Positions 22,542 through 30,256 of a DNA stretch of 55,884 bases are shown in pieces. The stretch comes from Treponema sp. (GTDB lineage: Bacteria; Spirochaetota; Spirochaetia; Treponematales; Treponemataceae), in the NCBI GenBank assembly GCA_022510845.1, contig JAFLSR010000003.1:1-55884 (forward strand). The letters are read 5' to 3'. The notes under the pieces are model-generated. The model saw nothing but the letters and a program-made list of their open reading frames with translations, did no database searches and was not told where the DNA came from. Each line of letters begins with the position of its first letter. Position 1 is the stretch's first letter. A program made the position numbers and the translations under genes.

Positions 22542-23627
22542 TCACGCCGTCGGTCGTGTGTTTCCGATTCGGCGCGACTGAAAAATCGCCTTGCCTTTAT
22601 AAAATAAAAACCAAAAAACCTGCACCGCATAATGCGACAAAAATCCCACCGCCGTACAAAGAATGAGTGCGGCACAATTCGCTTTGAAAAACGAAAGCCG
22701 CATTACATTGAGTTTTGCCAAGATTACGAAACACACACCCTGATTCAAGTACGCGCCGAGCGTTGCCTTTCCCAAAAAGCCGAAAACCTTTCTGTTCAGC
22801 AAATCCGAGAAAAAAGTTAGCCGCGAAAATTCAAGCACGATAAGCGCGGCGAACAGCGGAATCGCCACAAAGTCAGAATTGCCGTGATGCCTGCCAATCA
22901 AAATTTTGTAAAGAAGGCAAAGCACAATCAGTTCGCAGAAGGTGAAGCCGATTTTGCTTGCGCGAGTCTGCCGCACGAGTTGCAGTTTTTGCTGGACGCT
23001 GAACGCAATGCACCCGAACGAAAGCCCTGCGAACGCCCGCAATATGCCGTCTGTAACAAAGGGCGTGTAGGTCGTAATATGAAAATCTATGCCGCGTTTG
23101 AACCGCGCAAAGTACGAATAAATTAGCACGATTGAAAGGGGCGCGACAAAACCGATGAAGAAATCCCGCTTCGTTTTGAGAAGCCAGTAGATAAAATAAC
23201 TTGCCAAAATCATCGCGGAAATGTACCAACTGAACAAAGTAAAGTACTCATTGTTCGGAATGAGCATCCACAGAAGCGACAAATCCCAAACGTGTGTCTT
23301 GATTATGCCCAGAATCGTCCCCAGACTTTTATGATACACGACCAAGCGGCACAAAGCGAGAGCACAAGAAAAAAGAAAAGCCGGATACAGTTGCTTAAAG
23401 CGCAGGGCAATATATTTTGCCGAGGCGCAGGTGGCGGACTTTTCGGAATCGTTCATGCAGTGCCGCATCAGAAAAAATCCAGACAAGATAAAAAAGAATT
23501 CAACACCCAAATAGCAGCATATAAAGTAACGCCTCTCCGAAGTTATCATTCCTTCAAAATGCAGGAGAATCACAAGGTATGTAAAGAGAATCCGCCAAAA
23601 CTCGATAGAATAGTTCTTATTTTTCAT
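22542..23627 (-). CDS. Acyltransferase 3 family membrane protein
   Basis: A 361-residue polytopic protein with about ten membrane segments. The start MKNKNYSIEFWRILFTYLVI and LLHFEGM are the Acyltransferase_3 (OafA/NodX) opening, where the conserved His acts in O-acyl transfer. GVEFFFILSGFFLMRH is the second family signature. These proteins O-acetylate or acylate surface glycans. It is divergent from the XRE regulator at 23724 and shares an operator region with it. Confidence 0.85.
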   Translation of the reverse strand: MKNKNYSIEFWRILFTYLVILLHFEGMITSERRYFICCYLGVEFFFILSGFFLMRHCMNDSEKSATCASAKYIALRFKQLYPAFLFSCALALCRLVVYHKSLGTILGIIKTHVWDLSLLWMLIPNNEYFTLFSWYISAMILASYFIYWLLKTKRDFFIGFVAPLSIVLIYSYFARFKRGIDFHITTYTPFVTDGILRAFAGLSFGCIAFSVQQKLQLVRQTRASKIGFTFCELIVLCLLYKILIGRHHGNSDFVAIPLFAALIVLEFSRLTFFSDLLNRKVFGFLGKATLGAYLNQGVCFVILAKLNVMRLSFFKANCAALILCTAVGFLSHYAVQVFWFLFYKGKAIFQSRRIGNTRPTA

Positions 23628-23630
23628 TTT

Positions 23631-23712
23631 ATTACAACTGTAATAATTGTATCATGCGAATAAAAATATTTCAAGTTAAATAAAAACAAAATATAAATAT
23701 TACAATTGTGAT
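23631..23712. promoter_or_regulatory. Divergent promoters with two palindromic operators
   Basis: Minus strand: TTGAAA (23669-23674), 17 bp, TACAAT (23646-23651) serves the acyltransferase. Plus strand: TTTCAA on the same hexamer, 17 bp, TATAAA (23692-23697) serves the regulator (weaker). ATTACAACTGTAAT (23631-23644) and ATTACAATTGTGAT (23699-23712) are near-identical palindromes just downstream of each -10, ideal repressor sites for the adjacent XRE protein. Confidence 0.65.
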
Positions 23713-23723
23713 AAAAGGAATAT

Positions 23724-24062
23724 ATGGGTTTTTGGCAGAATGTAGAAGACGAATGCGAATTCTTGGGAATCAGTCGGAAAGAACTTGCCGAGAAGGCCAA
23801 TTTTTCTGTTCACACGATTTCAAACGGAATCAGGCGCAACGGAATGCCCGCCGCAGACTTGGCGCTCCGCATCTCGAAGGCATTGAACGTCCCGCTCGAA
23901 AAACTGCTCGACTGGAACGAAAACATCAGCGCAATCAAAACATCCGAGCAAGCCAAAAACCACAGGCTTTTCGTGAAATACCTCCCCCTCCTCAAAAAAC
24001 TGAACGAAATGCAGATGGACTCAAAGAAAGCGGTACTGACAATCATCGAAAATCTGCGGTGA
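23724..24062 (+). CDS. XRE-family transcriptional regulator
   Basis: A 112-residue protein with an N-terminal helix-turn-helix (ISRKELAEKANFSVHTISNG) and a C-terminal helical region (FVKYLPLLKKLNEMQMDSKK) that probably dimerises. AAGGAAT precedes the ATG. It begins MGFWQNVEDE, much as the second regulator at 28291-28620 begins MGFQENLREE, so the two are paralogues. The likely targets are the paired palindromes between it and the acyltransferase gene, giving autoregulation. Confidence 0.85.
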   Translation: MGFWQNVEDECEFLGISRKELAEKANFSVHTISNGIRRNGMPAADLALRISKALNVPLEKLLDWNENISAIKTSEQAKNHRLFVKYLPLLKKLNEMQMDSKKAVLTIIENLR

Positions 24063-24082
24063 ACGCCGCGGGCAAAGCCCCA

Positions 24083-24185
24083 TTGCAAAAAATCTGAAAA
24101 TCGTGTAAATTAGAATAAATTCGTTCTTTAAATTTTAACAGTAAGGAACGAAGTTAAAATTATCGCTGCATGGCGACAATTTTAA
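24083..24185 (+). promoter_or_regulatory. pheT promoter and structured leader
   Basis: TTGCAA (24083-24088), 17 bp, TAAATT (24106-24111). The ~110-nt leader contains a hairpin at 24154-24185: TTAAAATT, a mismatch, TCGC, loop TGCATG, GCGA, a mismatch, AATTTTAA. There is no obvious leader peptide or T-box core. A role in pheT control is possible. Confidence 0.45.
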
Positions 24186-24227
24186 GCATCTGAAAAATTT
24201 TTCAAAATTTTCGCCGAAGGTGTTGTT

Positions 24228-25949
24228 ATGCCAAAAATCGAAGTGAACGAACATTTGTTTTTTGACGCGGTGGGTCGCCATTACGATTATGCCGCACTTG
24301 AAGATGTGCTTCCTTGCGCAAAGGCCGAGCTTGATGAACGCCCGGATGAAACTTTGCCAGAAAACGAGCGCACAATAAAAATTGAATTGAACGACACGAA
24401 CCGCCCCGACTTGTGGTCCACGAACGGCTTGGCGCGTCAACTCAAACTTCACGCTGGCGGCACATCACCCGACTACTTTAAATTCATGGCAAGCCACGGC
24501 AACACGGATTACGGCGAGCGCGTCATCAATGTCGATCCGGAATTGAAAGACATACGACCATTCATGGTGGCGTTTTTGATTTGCGGAAAGCCGATTGACG
24601 ACACAATGCTAAAGGATATCATTCAGACGCAGGAAAAACTTTGCTGGAATTTCGGCAGAAAACGAAAATCAATTTCCATGGGCGTTTACCGCGCGGAGAA
24701 AATCAAATTTCCTGCCGCGTACAAAGCCGTCGATCCCGACAAAACTTCATTCATTCCGCTTCAATGCGAACAGTCGATGACTTGCCGTCAAATTCTCACC
24801 GACCATCCGAAGGGCCGCGACTACGGCTGGATTTTGGAAGGCTTGCCGAAATTTCCGTTGCTCACAGATTCAAACGGCGAAGTAATGTCGATGGCTCCGA
24901 TTATCAACGGCGCGTTCTTGGGCGCGGTGAAAGTCGGCGACAAAGATTTGATGGTGGAAATGACCGGCGACAACATGGAAAACCTTTTGCTTTCAATGAA
25001 CATCGTGGCGTGCGACTTCATCGACCAAGGCTACGACATAAAGCCGATTCTTGTAAAGCATCCTTACGAAACTGGATTCGGGCGCGACATCATGGTGCCG
25101 TTCTATTTTCAAAAAACCACCAAAGCAAAGTTGAGCAACATCAACACAGTTTTGGGAAGCGAATTCGACATTCAAAAAATTTGCGGCGCGCTCACAAAAA
25201 TGGGAAGCAAAGTCGAATCAAAACAAATCAATGGCGACTGGGAAATCACGCTTGCGCCCGCACCCTACCGCAACGATTTTCTCCACGAAGTCGATGTCAC
25301 AGAAGACGTGATGATTGGAATGGGCGTTGCGGAATTCCCCCCGCTCAAGCCGCGCGATTTTACAATCGGCAAACTTTCCGATGTGACGCTTTTCAGCCGC
25401 AAGGCAAAAGAAATCATGGTGGGGCTCGGCTATCAGGAAATGATTTTCAACTACCTCGGAAGCAAAAAAGATTATGTCGAACGAATGAACATCGATGAGC
25501 GCGGCATAATCGAAATAGAAAATCCGATGAGCGAAAATTATCAATTCGTGCGCAATTCAATCGTTCCGTCTTTGCTCCGCGCAGAAAGTGGAAGCGCGAA
25601 CGCAATCTTCCCGCACAAAATTTTCGAAGTGGGAAAAGTCGCTTACATCTGCGAAAAAGAAAATACCGGAACAATGACGCGCCAAAATTTGGGCTTGCTC
25701 ACCGCCGCTTCGAACGCGAATTTCAATTCTTTGGCAAGTGAAATTTCTTCGCTGCTGTACTTCCTCAACCACGAATACAAAGTTGTAGAAACCGAAGACC
25801 CGCGCTTTGTGCCTGGCCGCCAAGCAGGAATTTTGGTGGGCGAAAAACAAATCGGAATTTTCGGCGAAGTGCATCCGCAAGTTTTGGAAAACTGGGCAAT
25901 TCAAGTTCCGTGCGTTGCTGCCGAATTGGATTTGGAAGAATTGATGTAA
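24228..25949 (+). CDS. pheT: Phenylalanine--tRNA ligase beta subunit, archaeal/spirochaetal type
   Basis: 573 residues, much shorter than the ~790-residue bacterial form. It lacks the N-terminal tRNA-binding-like and C-terminal anticodon-binding extensions and matches the archaeal/eukaryotic type found in spirochaetes. Visible landmarks are the B1 segment IKIELNDTNRPDLWSTNGLA, the editing-domain region SMAPIINGAFLG, and the B5 segment APAPYRNDFLHEVDVTEDV followed by GYQEMIFNYLGSK. The enzyme charges tRNA-Phe as an alpha2beta2 tetramer; no pheS lies in this window, so the alpha subunit is encoded elsewhere. GAAGGTG is the ribosome site. Confidence 0.95.
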   Translation: MPKIEVNEHLFFDAVGRHYDYAALEDVLPCAKAELDERPDETLPENERTIKIELNDTNRPDLWSTNGLARQLKLHAGGTSPDYFKFMASHGNTDYGERVINVDPELKDIRPFMVAFLICGKPIDDTMLKDIIQTQEKLCWNFGRKRKSISMGVYRAEKIKFPAAYKAVDPDKTSFIPLQCEQSMTCRQILTDHPKGRDYGWILEGLPKFPLLTDSNGEVMSMAPIINGAFLGAVKVGDKDLMVEMTGDNMENLLLSMNIVACDFIDQGYDIKPILVKHPYETGFGRDIMVPFYFQKTTKAKLSNINTVLGSEFDIQKICGALTKMGSKVESKQINGDWEITLAPAPYRNDFLHEVDVTEDVMIGMGVAEFPPLKPRDFTIGKLSDVTLFSRKAKEIMVGLGYQEMIFNYLGSKKDYVERMNIDERGIIEIENPMSENYQFVRNSIVPSLLRAESGSANAIFPHKIFEVGKVAYICEKENTGTMTRQNLGLLTAASNANFNSLASEISSLLYFLNHEYKVVETEDPRFVPGRQAGILVGEKQIGIFGEVHPQVLENWAIQVPCVAAELDLEELM

Positions 25950-25964
25950 AACGCGAATTTTTTG

Positions 25965-26165
25965 AGTGGCATTGCTTTTGTAAAAGTCTATGCACTATGA
26001 CTTTTATGCCATTGCGTTTTTGAAATTTCGCCTTAAAATTTTTATGTGGGAACAGCAATTAAATCAATATTCTGTGTCAGACAATGCAGAATAGGCTTCC
26101 CCACATAGAAATTTTCTGACAAGTTTTGTCATAAAATTTCGCCGGGCTTTTGCCCGGTTGTTTTT
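25965..26165 (+). ncRNA. Candidate structured RNA upstream of queH
   Basis: The 297-bp gap between pheT and queH holds a chain of hairpins. GGCAT and AAAAGTC pair with GACTTTT and ATGCC (about 25977-26013). TATGTGGG (26043-26050) pairs with CCCACATA (26100-26107) around an inner TATTCTG/CAGAATA hairpin (26068-26074 / 26087-26093). A small TGACAA/TTGTCA hairpin and an intrinsic terminator at 26141-26165 follow. It matches no RNA family I can name; SRP, preQ1 and 6S signatures were not seen. It may be a small RNA or an attenuator of queH. Confidence 0.5.
26141..26165 (+). terminator. Intrinsic terminator
   Basis: CCGGGC-TTTT-GCCCGG followed by TTGTTTTT. It ends transcription from pheT or the candidate RNA before the queH promoter. 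Confidence 0.85.
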
Positions 26166-26212
26166 AACTCCGCGTTTTTATTGAATGCCGCCTCACACCG
26201 CCAACACAATTC

Positions 26213-26241
26213 TTGCGCGTCAAAAAAATTTTTGCTAAAAT
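26213..26241 (+). promoter_or_regulatory. queH promoter, leaderless type
   Basis: TTGCGC (26213-26218), 17 bp, TAAAAT (26236-26241). Only GAATT separates the -10 box from the ATG, leaving no room for a ribosome site. Confidence 0.6.
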
Positions 26242-26246
26242 GAATT

Positions 26247-26966
26247 ATGCAAAAATATGCGCAATGGCTTTCTGCAAAAATCGAAGAAATCCAAAAAGAA
26301 ATTTCTCGCACTGAAACCAAGCAAAAACCCACGCTTCTTTTGCACGCCTGTTGTGCGCCGTGCTCTTCATATACCCTCGAATATTTGCACCGATTTTTCG
26401 AAATCACGATTTTCTATTATAATCCAAACATTCATCCGCAAAATGAATTCGCGCGGCGGCTGGACGAACTGAAAAATTTTTTGCCAAAATTTTCTGCGGA
26501 TGCGGAAACCGAAAATTTTAATTTGGTGGAAGCCGAATATTTTCCGCAAGAATTTTTCGATGCCGTGCAAGCCGAACGCGACAATTTGCAAAATGAGCGC
26601 GAGCGCGGAGAACGTTGCCGCCGCTGCTACAAATTGCGGATGGAACGCGCGTTCGATTTTGCGCAAAAAAACAAATTCGATTTTTTTACGACAACGCTTT
26701 CGATAAGCCCGCACAAGGACGCGCAAAAAATAAATGAAATCGGTGCGGAACTCGAAAAAAATAATTTAGAAAAAATCGCGCAAGAAAAAATGCAGATGCA
26801 AGGTGGGGGTAAAAATTCCGCCACCGATTTTCACGGAACAAAATATTTATACGCCGATTTTAAAAAACAAAATGGATTCAAGCGCAGTTTGGAACTTTCA
26901 AAAAAATACGGTTTGTACCGCCAAGATTATTGCGGCTGTATTTACTCAAAAGAAAATTTGCGCTAA
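26247..26966 (+). CDS. queH: Epoxyqueuosine reductase QueH
   Basis: A 239-residue protein of the DUF208/QueH family, the non-cobalamin enzyme that reduces epoxyqueuosine to queuosine in tRNA. The Cys ligands are visible in LLHACCAPCSSY (Cys35, 36, 39), RCRRCYKLRME and DYCGCIYSKENL, where the family binds an Fe-S cluster and a metal. STTLSISPHKD-like TTTLSISPHKD is also a family motif. The ATG lies five bases from the -10 box and has no Shine-Dalgarno. argA follows 9 bp later with its own promoter inside the queH tail. Confidence 0.9.
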   Translation: MQKYAQWLSAKIEEIQKEISRTETKQKPTLLLHACCAPCSSYTLEYLHRFFEITIFYYNPNIHPQNEFARRLDELKNFLPKFSADAETENFNLVEAEYFPQEFFDAVQAERDNLQNERERGERCRRCYKLRMERAFDFAQKNKFDFFTTTLSISPHKDAQKINEIGAELEKNNLEKIAQEKMQMQGGGKNSATDFHGTKYLYADFKKQNGFKRSLELSKKYGLYRQDYCGCIYSKENLR

Positions 26967-26969
26967 AAT
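26941..26969 (+). promoter_or_regulatory. argA promoter, leaderless type
   Basis: TTTACT (26941-26946), 17 bp, TAAAAT (26964-26969), overlapping the end of queH. Six bases separate the -10 box from the argA ATG and no ribosome site is present. The -35 is weak. Confidence 0.45.
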
Positions 26970-26975
26970 AAAACC

Positions 26976-28307
26976 ATGCGGGAAATCACGGAAAAGGCGA
27001 ATCAAATTCGCGATGTCATAAATTACATCAAAGTTTTCAAAAACGCGCTTGCCGTCATTCACATTGATGACGAGATTATCGATTCGCCGCTTTTGCCAAA
27101 TCACATTCACGACATCAGCCTGATTCACGAGGCGGGCATAAAAGTCATCATCGTTCCGGGCGCGCGCCGCCAAATCAACAACGCGCTTGAAGAACAAAAA
27201 ATTTCTTGGCAGATAAAAAACGGCTTTCGCATAACAGACACGCACGCGATGCCCGCAATAAAAACTGCGGCGTTCGATGTTGCCAACAACATTATGAACA
27301 TTCTCTCCGGCGAACATCTCACGGCGGTGATTGGAAATTGGGTCAAAGCGCGCGGAAAGGGAATCATCGACGGAACGGATTTTGGAAGCGCGGGCGAAAT
27401 CGACAAAATTAAAATCGACGCAATCAAGCAAACTTTGGAAAATGGTTTCGTTCCGATTTTTCCTTGCATCGGCTGGAATGATTTGGGAAAGCCCTACAAC
27501 ATTTCTTCAACGGAACTCGCGACGCAAATTGCAATTCATCTCAAAGCGGAAAAACTTTTTTTCATTTTTCCCGACGCGCAAATTTCCAAAGACGAATTTT
27601 CTTTGCCGGACGGAATCGCCGTGTCGCAAGAGGGAAACATTCCCGCAATGAACATCGAAACTCTGTCAAAAATTTTAGAATTGAATTCGGCTTCTGAAAA
27701 AAATTCGCGCAAGGAAAAATTGCTTTCGATTTTTACACTCGCAAAAGATGCCTGCGAAAACGGCGTTTCACGAATTCACATTTTGGACGGAAACGCAGAA
27801 GGAATTCTGCCATGCGAAATTTTTTCCGCAATAGGAAGCGGCACGATGATTTTCAACAACGGCTACGGCGACTTGCGCCCGATGCGCGACGACGACATTC
27901 CTTCCGTGCTTTCGCTGATGAGTCCGTTCATAAAAAGCGGAATCCTTTTGCCGCGAAATTTGCAGACGCTAAAATCTCAATTATACAATTATATTGTATA
28001 CAATGTAGATGGCGGAATCCACGCGTGCGCCGCGCTCAAAAAATATGACGACGGCCAAATGGAAATCTATTCCGTGGCGGTGGACGAAGCCTACAGCAAT
28101 ATGGGCGTTGGTCCAAAAATGATAAATTTTTTGCTGGAAAAGGCAAAGAGCGGCGGCGCAAAAACCGTTTTCATTTTGACAACGCAGACTGCGGATTGGT
28201 TCGAAAAACTGGGATTTGCCGCCGACAAAATCGATTCGCTTCCGGCAGAACGAAGAAAAATTTGGTCGGAAAAGCGCGGCTCGAAAGTTTTTAGAATTTC
28301 ATTTTGA
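26976..28307 (+). CDS. argA: N-acetylglutamate synthase
   Basis: 443 residues, the same length as E. coli ArgA. An N-terminal amino-acid-kinase domain (VIIVPGARRQINNAL, about 1-280) is joined to a C-terminal GNAT acetyltransferase (about 295-443: LRPMRDDDIPSVLSLMSPFI, then IYSVAVDEAYSNMGVGPKMI with the acetyl-CoA loop). It makes N-acetylglutamate from glutamate and acetyl-CoA, the first step of arginine synthesis. The 3' end overlaps the convergent XRE gene by 17 bases. No other arg genes are in the window. Confidence 0.92.
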   Translation: MREITEKANQIRDVINYIKVFKNALAVIHIDDEIIDSPLLPNHIHDISLIHEAGIKVIIVPGARRQINNALEEQKISWQIKNGFRITDTHAMPAIKTAAFDVANNIMNILSGEHLTAVIGNWVKARGKGIIDGTDFGSAGEIDKIKIDAIKQTLENGFVPIFPCIGWNDLGKPYNISSTELATQIAIHLKAEKLFFIFPDAQISKDEFSLPDGIAVSQEGNIPAMNIETLSKILELNSASEKNSRKEKLLSIFTLAKDACENGVSRIHILDGNAEGILPCEIFSAIGSGTMIFNNGYGDLRPMRDDDIPSVLSLMSPFIKSGILLPRNLQTLKSQLYNYIVYNVDGGIHACAALKKYDDGQMEIYSVAVDEAYSNMGVGPKMINFLLEKAKSGGAKTVFILTTQTADWFEKLGFAADKIDSLPAERRKIWSEKRGSKVFRISF

Positions 28308-28620
28308 GTTTGTGCTTTTTCATTTCGGCAATGAGCGCGAGCACTGATTTTTTATCTGCCTCACAAAGTTGTTGAAAATCAGAAACAAGTTTTTGGAACG
28401 GCGAAGGTCTCCGCGCGAAATCTTTTCCCAGCACCAAATATTCCACACTCACGCCTAAAACTTGCGCGATTTTTACGGCGTTTGCCGCGCTAGGAATCGC
28501 CTTGTGCCCGTTTATGTAATTGCGAATCGTGTTGACGCTGATTCCAGTTTTGTCGGCAATTTCTTTTGGCTTGATGTCCTGAAACAACATTTCTTCGCGC
28601 AGATTTTCCTGAAAACCCAT
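28291..28620 (-). CDS. XRE-family transcriptional regulator
   Basis: A 109-residue protein with helix-turn-helix IKPKEIADKTGISVNTIRNY and a C-terminal helical tail (FQKLVSDFQQLCEADKKSVL). It is a paralogue of the regulator at 23724-24062. The gene lies divergent from a lipoprotein gene, with a TCTAATAAGATTAGA palindrome (28635-28649) just upstream that is a plausible autoregulatory operator. No ribosome site is obvious before its ATG. The 3' end overlaps argA. Confidence 0.85.
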   Translation of the reverse strand: MGFQENLREEMLFQDIKPKEIADKTGISVNTIRNYINGHKAIPSAANAVKIAQVLGVSVEYLVLGKDFARRPSPFQKLVSDFQQLCEADKKSVLALIAEMKKHKLKMKF

Positions 28621-28634
28621 AATACAAAGTTTAA

Positions 28635-28684
28635 TCTAATAAGATTAGAATTTTCTTGACTTTTATCTTTTATAATCATATAAT
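28635..28684 (+). promoter_or_regulatory. XRE operator and lipoprotein promoter
   Basis: The palindrome TCTAAT-AAG-ATTAGA (28635-28649) lies next to TTGACT (28656-28661), 17 bp, TATAAT (28679-28684) reading toward the lipoprotein gene. Confidence 0.6.
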
Positions 28685-28737
28685 TTATATAAATTGATTA
28701 TATTTAATCACTTTGTCTTTATTTTGGAGGAACACAA

Positions 28738-29124
28738 ATGAAAAAAATTATTTTCCTCGGAATTTTTTTTGTGGCAATATTTTTAGTTGGATGTCAAAAC
28801 GGCTCGGAGGAAGAAACTTACACAGTTTGGACAGACATTTCAACCGCAGATGATTTTCAACAAACTTTTGGAACGACACTATATGACGGAAAATATATCA
28901 CTGTAGTTCTTCTCAATTCACAATTTTCAGCAATGACTCAAATTTTGGAAAAGGAGGCTGCCGAATTCAAACACAATTGGACAGAAGAAGAATTGCAAAA
29001 GTATTTTGTTGGTAGGGGTTTTGATTCGCAAACCGCAAGCAAAACTGTGGCATGGCTTGTGACTGTAAATCATGGATTTGTCGCTTCACGAACCGGAAAC
29101 ATCGTCTATTACATTTTGAAATAG
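28738..29124 (+). CDS. Small lipoprotein, function unknown
   Basis: 128 residues. Signal sequence MKKIIFLGIFFVAIFLVGC with lipobox LVGC, then an acidic NGSEEETYTVW stretch. The mature domain (DFQQTFGTTLYDGKYITVVL, EFKHNWTEEELQKYFVGRGF) is not recognised. GGAGG lies upstream. Its position opposite an XRE regulator with a shared control region suggests it is regulated by that protein. Confidence 0.7.
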   Translation: MKKIIFLGIFFVAIFLVGCQNGSEEETYTVWTDISTADDFQQTFGTTLYDGKYITVVLLNSQFSAMTQILEKEAAEFKHNWTEEELQKYFVGRGFDSQTASKTVAWLVTVNHGFVASRTGNIVYYILK

Positions 29125-29193
29125 ATTGCAAGCAATGAACAAAATTTCCGCACGAAGATGATTTCTTTCCTGTGGCAATTTTTCACACCTCGC

Positions 29194-29222
29194 TTGACAT
29201 TAAAAATTTTTTTTCATAACAT
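29194..29222 (+). promoter_or_regulatory. Promoter of the transglutaminase-like gene, leaderless type
   Basis: TTGACA (29194-29199), 17 bp, TAACAT (29217-29222). The ATG at 29230 is seven bases further and lacks a ribosome site. Confidence 0.6.
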
Positions 29223-29229
29223 TGCTTTT

Positions 29230-30102
29230 ATGAACGAAATTGAATTTTACAAAAAAACTAGCTGCTTTACCGAACTGGGGCTTTACAAAAATTTCGCGCA
29301 ATCTTTGCCGGACGACATTCGTGAACTTTGCCTTTTGCAACGCCATCAAATAATTCATCCAGTTGCGATAATGAAAGCAGGTACGCAAAAAGAAACTTTC
29401 CATGGTGATATGACGCAAATTCCGTGCGACCAATTGCTTTTCGAAAATGAGCGTTTTCCCACCGCGTTGAGCATTTTGGCGGAACTGCTTCGGCGCGAAA
29501 GCGAATATTCTTGCCAGCGAAAAATTCAAAATAAATTGCACCTCACTTGCCGCGAGCAGGCGATTCTTTTGACCGCAATTTTGAAGGCAAAAGGCATTCC
29601 CGCTCGCGCAAGAAGTGGATACGCGCCATATATTTCCAATGACGGCATTTTTCGCGACCACTGGATTTGCGAAAGATTTTGCGATAAAGAAAATCGCTGG
29701 ATTTTGACTGACGCGGATTGCTGCGTTGAAAATTTGGATTTCGATTTTGCCGATATTCCTTGCGATAAATTCCTTTTTGGCGCGCAAGCATATTTGAAAA
29801 TCCGCGGCAAAGAAATTTGCGATAAGGTTTTGGAATATGCGTCCGTTCCGCCCACACACGGAATGCGCGCCGCGCTGCAATCACTTTTTTATGATTTGCA
29901 TTCGTTGATGAACAACGAAATTTTCTTTTGGCATTCGCCTCGATATATTGTCGAAAAAAATTTCGTTTTATCGCAAGCGGAATTCGAAGAATTGGATTCT
30001 ATCGCAAATTTGATGCTCGAACCAAGCAAAAATTTTGAAAAAATTTGCGATATTTGGGAAAATACGCCAAAATTTCGAATTGTTTCCGGCGGATTTAACT
30101 GA
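29230..30102 (+). CDS. Transglutaminase-like cysteine protease-fold protein
   Basis: 290 residues. A transglutaminase-core catalytic triad is readable: Cys107 (LTCREQAILLTAIL), His144 (FRDHWICERF) and Asp161 (RWILTDADCC). KGIPARARSGYAPYI between Cys and His is also typical. There is no signal peptide from the chosen ATG, so it is probably cytoplasmic; the frame upstream to 29158 would add hydrophobic residues but contains the promoter. Members of this fold act as peptidases or amidases; the substrate is unknown. The gene is rich in the TATCGCAA octamer (both strands). Confidence 0.75.
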   Translation: MNEIEFYKKTSCFTELGLYKNFAQSLPDDIRELCLLQRHQIIHPVAIMKAGTQKETFHGDMTQIPCDQLLFENERFPTALSILAELLRRESEYSCQRKIQNKLHLTCREQAILLTAILKAKGIPARARSGYAPYISNDGIFRDHWICERFCDKENRWILTDADCCVENLDFDFADIPCDKFLFGAQAYLKIRGKEICDKVLEYASVPPTHGMRAALQSLFYDLHSLMNNEIFFWHSPRYIVEKNFVLSQAEFEELDSIANLMLEPSKNFEKICDIWENTPKFRIVSGGFN

Positions 30103-30256
30103 AATTTCCATACAACGAAAATTTTTTATCGCAAATTTTCAAAATCCAACTTGCGATATTTTTTGCGCCCATGGATTTTTGTCGCACTTACAAAAATAGC
30201 GACACCAGCTAAAGCCAATGTCGCCACGTGCAAATTAAATTTTATCTTTCGCTAAA

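Noticed and set aside
25965..26165. preQ1 riboswitch, SRP RNA or 6S RNA
   Set aside because: The preQ1 A-rich tail, the SRP apical loop signature and a 6S-like open central bubble were not found.
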